Made by a program: the position numbers and the translations under genes | In this document: piece after piece, positions 58,601-64,000 of the stretch | How the letters are laid out: each line of letters starts with the position of its first letter | Position numbering within the stretch: position 1 is the stretch's first letter | NCBI RefSeq assembly: GCF_019175285.1 | Contig: NC_056529.1 | Location: 12,941,034 to 13,005,033, forward strand | DNA length: 64,000 nucleotides | From: Sceloporus undulatus | Lineage: Eukaryota > Chordata > Lepidosauria > Squamata > Phrynosomatidae | Direction: 5' to 3' | The notes under the pieces: model-generated | Seen by the model: only the letters and a program-made list of their open reading frames with translations | The model's database searches: none | Told to the model about the DNA's origin: nothing

Positions 58601-61600
58601 TTATACAATTAATTTAAGACTACATTCTATACTATAATTTAAGGTTTCTTCTTGTCTATCATGCTGTACAAATCCACATGCTTGATCAAGATACCAAACT
58701 TGGTGTGCCACCTAACAGGGCAAAAGCAAATGCTGTAGTATGGTTTTGGATCCAATCTGTCAACTGCTCTCAAATGCACATTTTGGATTTCTATATTATT
58801 TACTCCAAAATGCCCACTTAAGAACCGATTTTGACCAAACTTGATATCTCTGAAGATGCCAGTCACAAATGCTGGCAAAACATCAGGAATAAACTCTTCT
58901 AGAACATGGCCACATAGCCTGAAAAACCCACAAAAAACTATGGATGCCGGCCATGAAAGCCGTCGGCTTTACATTGATATGTAGATTTTAGCTGATTTTC
59001 ATGTTAATCCAGGACAAAACAGTAGACTTTGCCTCCCCCTCTCCCCAAACAATGCTGTTGGGGGTCCATTTTGCATTGAATTTGTAAAGCCAGGTATAAG
59101 CATTGAAAGTAAGTACCAATCAAACTTTTGCTTCATTGCCAATCATCAGCATCAAACTGGGTAATGCTAGCTAAATCTTCTTGCACATTATACATTTCCT
59201 GAGTTCAATTTTAGAGAATTGCATATGTATGGCTGTTGTATTGCGAATAATGTCTGCATTCCATGTCTCGGCACACTGTCAGATAGAGTACAGTCTTTTG
59301 CCAGTTCTTTCTTCAAGTAGTTTTTAAATGTTTAAACATCCATACTTTGAGCAATGAAATAAGGAGAAAACCTCAATGATCATAAAGATGATGCCGTTAC
59401 CTTCTAAAATATAGACACACTCCTGGTTGGGTGGGTAGAATTTAGGAAAGTTTGGTGAAGCAAAGTGGCCTCCATTGCTTGTTCGTACCCAGTCACTACA
59501 CTGGGTAGATGCCATGCGGTTACTTCCAATATTCTGCCCAACTTTGGGAATAAAACAAAACAAAACAAAAAACCAGTCATTCTAGGAAATCTCTTCAAGC
59601 AACAGTCCTGTAGAACAGGGAACTCTGTGGACTATTAGACAGTAATAGACACTATCTACTAAGCAAGAGACAACTTATTATACATATACCTCTCTTTCCC
59701 ATAAGGTGCTCAAGTTAGCAAGGGCCAGAACAGACTGGCACAAAAAACTGGCTTCCAGCCGGCTTGGAGGTGTGATGTATGCACAATGCTGGCCCCCAAG
59801 ACGCCCAGAAGCTGGCTTCATGCCACCTGACTCTCCACACATGAACTGGTTTCTGGGCAATCTGGTGGCACAGCATTTAGATGCTGCATGCCACTGGAGC
59901 ACCTTAAAGCGGTTTCTGGCTGCAGCGGGGCTGAAAAACTGTATTTTTGCCAGCACAAAAAGCAGCAGCTGTTTGCCGCTTCTGTTTTCGCCAGCAAAAA
60001 GACAGATTTGGGCGTTCTGCCCTTATACAAGGACAGCAGTATGATCCCTTGATATTGGCTTCAAGTTTATTCAAGTTATTCAATTTATGTAATGGCTCTG
60101 TGATATCAACCTGATTCTTGGAAGGATCACTGCTGCTCAGGTGCATAATAGAATCATAGAATCAAAGAGTTGGAAGAGACCACAAGGGCCATCCAGTCCA
60201 ACCCCCTGCCATGCAGGAATCAAAGCAACCCCAACAGATGGCCATCCAGCCTCTGTTTAAAGACCTCCAAGGAAGGAGACCCCAATACTCTCCAAGGGAG
60301 TTTGTTCCACTGTTGAACAGCTCTTACTGACAGGAAGTTCTTCCTAATGTTGTGGTAGAATCTCTTATCTGGGAGCTTGCATCCAATGTTCCAGGTCCTG
60401 TTATCTGGAGCAGCAGAAAACAAGCTTGCTTTCTCCTCCTTCCTTCAAATATTTAAACAGGGCTATCATATCACCTCTTAACCTTCTCTTCTCCAGGCTA
60501 AACATCCCCATCTCCTTAAGCCATTCCTCATAGGGCAGTTTCCAGACCCTTCATTTTAGCTGCCTTCCTTTGGACACACACATCCTTTTTGAACTGTGGT
60601 GCCCATAACTGGACACAGTATTCCAGATGAGGTCTGACCAAAAGCAGAATAGAGTGGCACTATTACTTCTCTTGATCTAGACACTAAATCTCTATTGATG
60701 CAGCCTAAAACTGTATTGGCCTTTTTAGCTGCCTCATCACACTGTTGACTCATGTTCAACTTGTGGTCTACTTGGACTCCTAGATCCCTAATAACAGGGA
60801 TGTGTGCACTGCTGCAGGTAGTATCCATAGTATTTCAAGACTTCTATTTACTAGGTGATTCCTGCAAGAGACCCATTATATCAATGTCCATATTCTGATG
60901 TTATGACACTTCTATTTCTGTAGGAAAAAAATACCCCTTCTCCAGCGTGAAAATGAGAAATGAATCCCCTTCCTCTCTCCAGGAAGTATAAATACAGAGC
61001 ATCAGCTTGTTCTTTCTCTTAAAGACAGAAGCTTAAAATGCAAGGGTACACATAATGTACATATATATCATGTAGAATATATAATGTGAAATTTATTTCC
61101 ACCTAAGCTTGCCAAGTGTTAATTACTCAGTGTCTTTTCCTCATGAGCAATTAACACATATATTGACTTGTGAAACAGTTAATTAGCATAGGGCTTTCAT
61201 GTCAACACTGCAAGAACTGTATTAATATAAATCTTAACTCTTTGTTCTCTAAGACCATCTGCGATGACCATGCCTTCATTAACCAAGTATATGAAGAAAT
61301 GAATTAGTACCACAGGAACATAGTTCTCTCTCACCTTCCCCTCTTCCATGTGGATATCTTTCCATGACATTGAACCCAGGGAATTCTGACTTAATGTTGG
61401 TGAATAATGCTCATAAAGGAACTCTGGCTCAGTGAAAGCCTGACCTTCTAGTACTGACACTGATGTGCAAGTGGAAGAGGAATGGAGCAAGGTTGGAGAG
61501 AACAGCCAAGAGACAGCATGGTTTACCATGGACAGCCATCTGAATGCAACTTACGTATGTGTCAGTTCTGATTTTTTGTTGTTGTTATACACTTTCAAGT

Positions 61601-62037
61601 CAATTCAGATTTATGATAACCCTATCACTGGGTGTTCTTGGCAGTACTTTCCTCCAAGGCTAACAGATCATGATTTGTCCAAGTCACCCACTAGGTTTCC
61701 ATGGCTGAGTGAGGATTTGAACCCTGGTCTCTCAGAGTCCCAATCCAACATTCAAACTGTTGAATGACTCTCTTCTGGCTCTGCTCAGTGCACTAACTTG
61801 ATTATAAACATCTTAGGCTTTTGGTTGGTCTCCCCCCAACCCCTGATTGTTTGGCTTTTTTCTAAATGAACAAATGCAGCAATACTTGCTTTTGGGGAGG
61901 GGGGAGCATCTCTGAATTCCAAGCTTATATTGTACAAATACTTAATTATAAACTTTCCCCAGAGGAAACATGTACTGTACCTTGAGTCTTTTGAGCCACA
62001 GCAATCCCTTCCACTACCAGTATAGTTATCAAGAACA
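48136..62037 (-). CDS. NETO2: NETO2, kainate-receptor auxiliary subunit, all exons but the first
   Basis: Coding exons, 5' to 3' on the minus strand: 62037-61981, 59541-59401, 57592-57344, 56293-56249, 56153-56026, 55156-54928, 52773-52660, 48716-48136. Phases agree throughout, giving 513 complete codons plus TAG. Human NETO2 has 525, so about 12 residues of exon 1 (signal peptide start) lie beyond position 64000. In order: rest of the signal peptide ([15 protein letters not shown]); CUB1 ([13 protein letters not shown] to KYSFIP); a short linker exon (DPDFTYLGG); CUB2 ([10 protein letters not shown] to LFTSFV); an LDL-receptor class A module ([25 protein letters not shown]); one membrane helix ([15 protein letters not shown]); and a cytoplasmic tail ending SLSIDF. 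The family modulates kainate receptor gating and binds the chloride transporter KCC2 at neuronal membranes. No breaks are seen. No AATAAA appears within 1 kb of the stop; ATTAAA at 46974-46979 is a candidate signal. Confidence 0.97.
49706..50262 (-). mobile_element. BovB LINE 3' end split by an L2-like LINE tail
   Basis: The minus strand at 50262-50097 encodes [20 protein letters not shown] and [12 protein letters not shown] (BovB C-terminus). The BovB tail resumes at 49808-49706 (ggtcagcatgagttggagtc aactcgagag). Between them, 49809-50096 on the plus strand is a different LINE tail (aaggcggtcaaaacggatct ... ctgcctcgacttcattggag ... aataaataaataa). In NETO2 intron 8. Confidence 0.75.
51630..52190 (+). 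mobile_element. L2-like LINE 3' fragment in NETO2 intron 8
   Basis: [36 protein letters not shown] and [13 protein letters not shown] match the L2-clade C-terminal block. The tail gatgggccatgtaa-like end (taaatttatggccctataca aataataat) closes it. Confidence 0.8.
53652..53878 (-). mobile_element. CR1 LINE 3' fragment in NETO2 intron 7
   Basis: agaatcatagaattgtagag, ccccctgccatgcaggaaat, cttactgtcaggaagttcct. Confidence 0.9.
54370..54480 (+). repeat. Interspersed repeat related to 29925-30040
   Basis: ctgaaagcttatgctaccaa ... aaaggtgctacaagatcctt ttgcatgatg ... gactaacatggctatg. Confidence 0.5.
54537..54785 (-). mobile_element. BovB LINE 3' fragment in NETO2 intron 7
   Basis: Complement of the BovB C-terminus and tail: aatctcaactcaagacgacc, ctgactgagtctaaccatct, catgccttctcatgatgtgg, ccaaaatgcaacagcctcaa. 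Confidence 0.8.
55624..55653 (+). repeat. (CA)n microsatellite
   Basis: About 15 CA units in NETO2 intron 6. Confidence 0.9.
57015..57135 (-). mobile_element. tRNA-derived SINE, tail half only
   Basis: Complement: ttgttgtggcttcaagttat, ttgcggtgaccctaaggtta, tcttggcaagatttgtttag. Confidence 0.7.
57992..58191 (+). mobile_element. Tigger-like non-autonomous DNA transposon, full length
   Basis: tacagtgggcctttggtatc at the left, atacagagggccgactgta at the right, TA flanks, terminal inverted repeats. In NETO2 intron 3. Confidence 0.8.
58856..58975 (+). repeat. Interspersed repeat related to 37450-37575
   Basis: aacatcaggaataaactctt, ctagaacatggccacatagc, ggatgccggccatgaaagcc. Confidence 0.6.
59710..60040. 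repeat. GC-rich interspersed repeat related to 20755-20992
   Basis: gggccagaacagactggcac at the left; tttttgccagcacaaaaagc and gccgcttctgttttcgccag further in. Open frames on both strands are artefacts of composition. In NETO2 intron 2. Confidence 0.45.
60148..60805 (-). mobile_element. CR1 LINE 3' part in NETO2 intron 2
   Basis: Complement of the tail (tagaatcatagaatcaaaga) through [20 protein letters not shown] and [20 protein letters not shown]. Confidence 0.9.
61572..61788 (-). mobile_element. tRNA-derived SINE with BovB-like tail
   Basis: Complement: ttgttgttgttatacacttt, tttatgataaccctatcact, caagtcacccactaggtttc, gatttgaaccctggtctctc. Confidence 0.8.
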
Positions 62038-62339
62038 CTGTTGGGAAAAAAAAAAGCAGAACAGAAATATAGATATATAAATAAAGCAGAAGCCACTGGG
62101 TTTTAGCTTCACACCCACCCTGTGAGGCATTATGACAACTAGGCTTTATGGATACAAGTTTTATTTCATTCATGTTGGCTTCTTTACTGTCTCTTAATGA
62201 AAACCAATGTTGTATAATTCCTCTTGCTACTTTGCCAGTCGTCATCATTTTAATTTAAAAAAAAAAAACCAACCCTTTTTGGGGCAAAATAGATAATTCA
62301 AGATTGTTGTTTTTTAAAATAATAAATAACAAAAGCATT

Positions 62340-62465
62340 CTCTGTAGAATGACAAGTTATACAAATAACAAGGAATCCCATGGCACCGTAACAACTGAAA
62401 AATGTATTACTGCATGAACTTTTGTGGGATACAGCATAATTCATCAGATACAAGAAACATTATCC
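62340..62465 (-). repeat. Interspersed repeat related to 29925-30040
   Basis: Complement of atgctgtatcccacaaaagt tcatgcagta ... acggtgccatgggattcctt. Lies in the NETO2 intron upstream of exon 2. Confidence 0.45.
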
Positions 62466-64000
62466 AGAATCCCAGGTGTATATACACTACAGATTGTTGG
62501 AGGAGTTTGTAATAATCAAGCAGTAGGTAAACCCCAACCTTTCTCATATTTAAATTATTTAAGTTAACTTCCAAAGTTTGATCCTGAGTGTAAAGAGACA
62601 CTTCACAGAATCAGCCAGGTTTCATCTGAATCCAGTCTGGTTTTATCAATAGTTCAAAAAGTCTGTGCCACCACGCAGATATGACTGCATTAAATAAAAA
62701 ACTTTGTGGGTCTTGCTACATGTAAAACTGAATTTACTGTAACTATGGATATTCTGCCTTATATGTCTATGGGAGAATTAACTGCTGGTGGAGAAGACTC
62801 ATAGGGTTGAAACAGTTAATCACCATTTATATTTGTATTTTTTGCACTTACTGTGCTAATCTGATGACATTTTATGAACTGTTAGCCACCACTGACAAAA
62901 TTTTGTATTTTTAGATATTGTTATTATTGATTTTGTTATATGCATAAACTGACTTTTTTCCACATTCCTTATCATCTTGTCTTATTGCTGGAATTTATCT
63001 TACTAAAGCCTGGTTTCTTGGTTTTGTATTTTGCTGTGAGAGTGAGCTGCAGGCGGTGAGGAGGAGAAATTAAATGCACAAAGCACTGAAAATCATAATT
63101 ACACTGTATCAGTAAGAAGGAGGGCTGAAGGAATTGTTACTTTTACTTTTGACACTATTAAAAGTGTATGAAAGGCTATTTTTCAATTGGTATTAAGTTG
63201 TCTCCTGCAATCTATTTAGCATTAAACCACAGGCTAAAGATGAGTCAACAATGTGTTGGAGTGTATCCTGACTTACTACCTACTGCACCTACCCCTGACC
63301 TACTCTGGACATTGAACAGGCATCATAAAAGAGTAAGTCTTACTTTCCATTATTGGTCTCCAGGGCAATGCTATTCAACTAATTACTACCAGAAAAAAGC
63401 TCTACATTTTAAATGAATCACTTGGTTCTTGGATATTGCTATTTTTGGGCCAGCTGTTTAACCAAAGACCTTCCAAATTTTGAAAATGCCAAACTGTGAC
63501 AAGATGGTATGGTATAGCAGGATCATCACATAATTAAGTGAGTACTTTCTTCCCAGTATGCCTTCCCATGGCAAAGTTCCAGTACTAGTCTGCAAGTGGA
63601 AAGACAAGAGATATAGTTATTGGATTGCTGAATTGTTCTGCAGGGCTTCAGGGTTTTGATTTCTCTTGAGAGCATATTTCTCTCAAGAATACTGCAAACT
63701 GCTCTCACGAACAAATGCTCTTCGTGATGCCTATTGTGTATACATCTGAAAAGCTTTCTATCGTGTGGCTGGAAACAGGCAGACCTGTTTATACCTTACA
63801 GTTTCATATAAAGAAATTTGGGTGACTCTGTACAATGCTGTAGGCATCAAGGAAAAACTGAGGGACTCAGGAACAAGGTATCTGTTTGGGGTTGGATGGT
63901 ACTAGAAAGTCTATTTTTAGGAGGACTTTCTCGGTGCTTGATATGTATTTTCTGTGTGGTTCTGAGGCTAGCAATCCACATGAAAGAAAGAACAGTATGT
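62466..64000. other. NETO2 intron 1 (part)
   Basis: AT-rich. No CpG island or first exon of NETO2 seen, so the promoter is further right. A scrap near 63222-63258 (HRLKMSQQC) resembles CR1 but is too short to be sure. Confidence 0.45.

Noticed and set aside
59706-60044. 112-codon open frame
   Set aside because: Lies within a GC-rich dispersed repeat shared with 20755-20992.
63168-63416. Open frame with HRLKMSQQC, possible CR1 copy or NETO2 first exon
   Set aside because: The CR1-like match is about 12 codons only, and there is no CpG island or signal-peptide start expected for NETO2 exon 1 on the minus strand.

Overview
The window looks like nuclear DNA of a squamate reptile, probably a lizard. 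It holds vertebrate split genes with GT-AG introns. Its repeats are CR1, L2-like and BovB LINEs, tRNA-derived and 5S-rRNA-derived SINEs with BovB-like tails, and many short inverted-repeat DNA transposons (hAT-like, Tigger-like and others). Three runs of exactly ten N (15265-15274, 15574-15583, 38901-38910) are assembly gaps. The species is inferred, not seen.

Three protein-coding genes are supported. (1) 2157-8459, plus strand: a complete ten-exon borealin-family gene of 297 codons. I assign it to borealin-2 (CDCA9/Dasra A), a chromosomal passenger complex subunit. (2) 12158-33190, minus strand: a complete nine-exon DNAJA2, a type A Hsp40 co-chaperone of 411 residues, starting in a CpG island at about 32980-33480. 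(3) 48136-62037, minus strand: NETO2, the kainate-receptor auxiliary subunit. All exons are present except the first, which lies beyond the right edge. DNAJA2 and NETO2 are also neighbours on human 16q. CDCA9 converges tail to tail with DNAJA2.

Layout. 1-2156: AT-rich DNA, possibly the 3' end of an upstream gene, then nested repeats and a compact promoter with a cell-cycle CDE/CHR-like element. 2157-8605: CDCA9. 8606-11530: repeats including an L2-like LINE. 11540-33190: DNAJA2, with introns full of CR1, SINE and Tigger-like repeats and a degenerate tandem array in intron 1. 33480-48135: about 14.6 kb of intergenic DNA with a strong CTCF-type motif, a nested BovB/inverted-repeat insertion, a long palindrome and several CR1 fragments. 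48136-64000: NETO2.

The genes do not form one pathway. The items most worth a second look are the borealin-2 gene with its promoter, an exon-like transmembrane-coding segment just past the last NETO2 exon that is in phase with NETO2 exon 8, a YY1-like tandem array in DNAJA2 intron 1, and several nested mobile elements with readable target duplications. No intact virus-like element, CRISPR array, tRNA gene or functional rRNA gene was seen.
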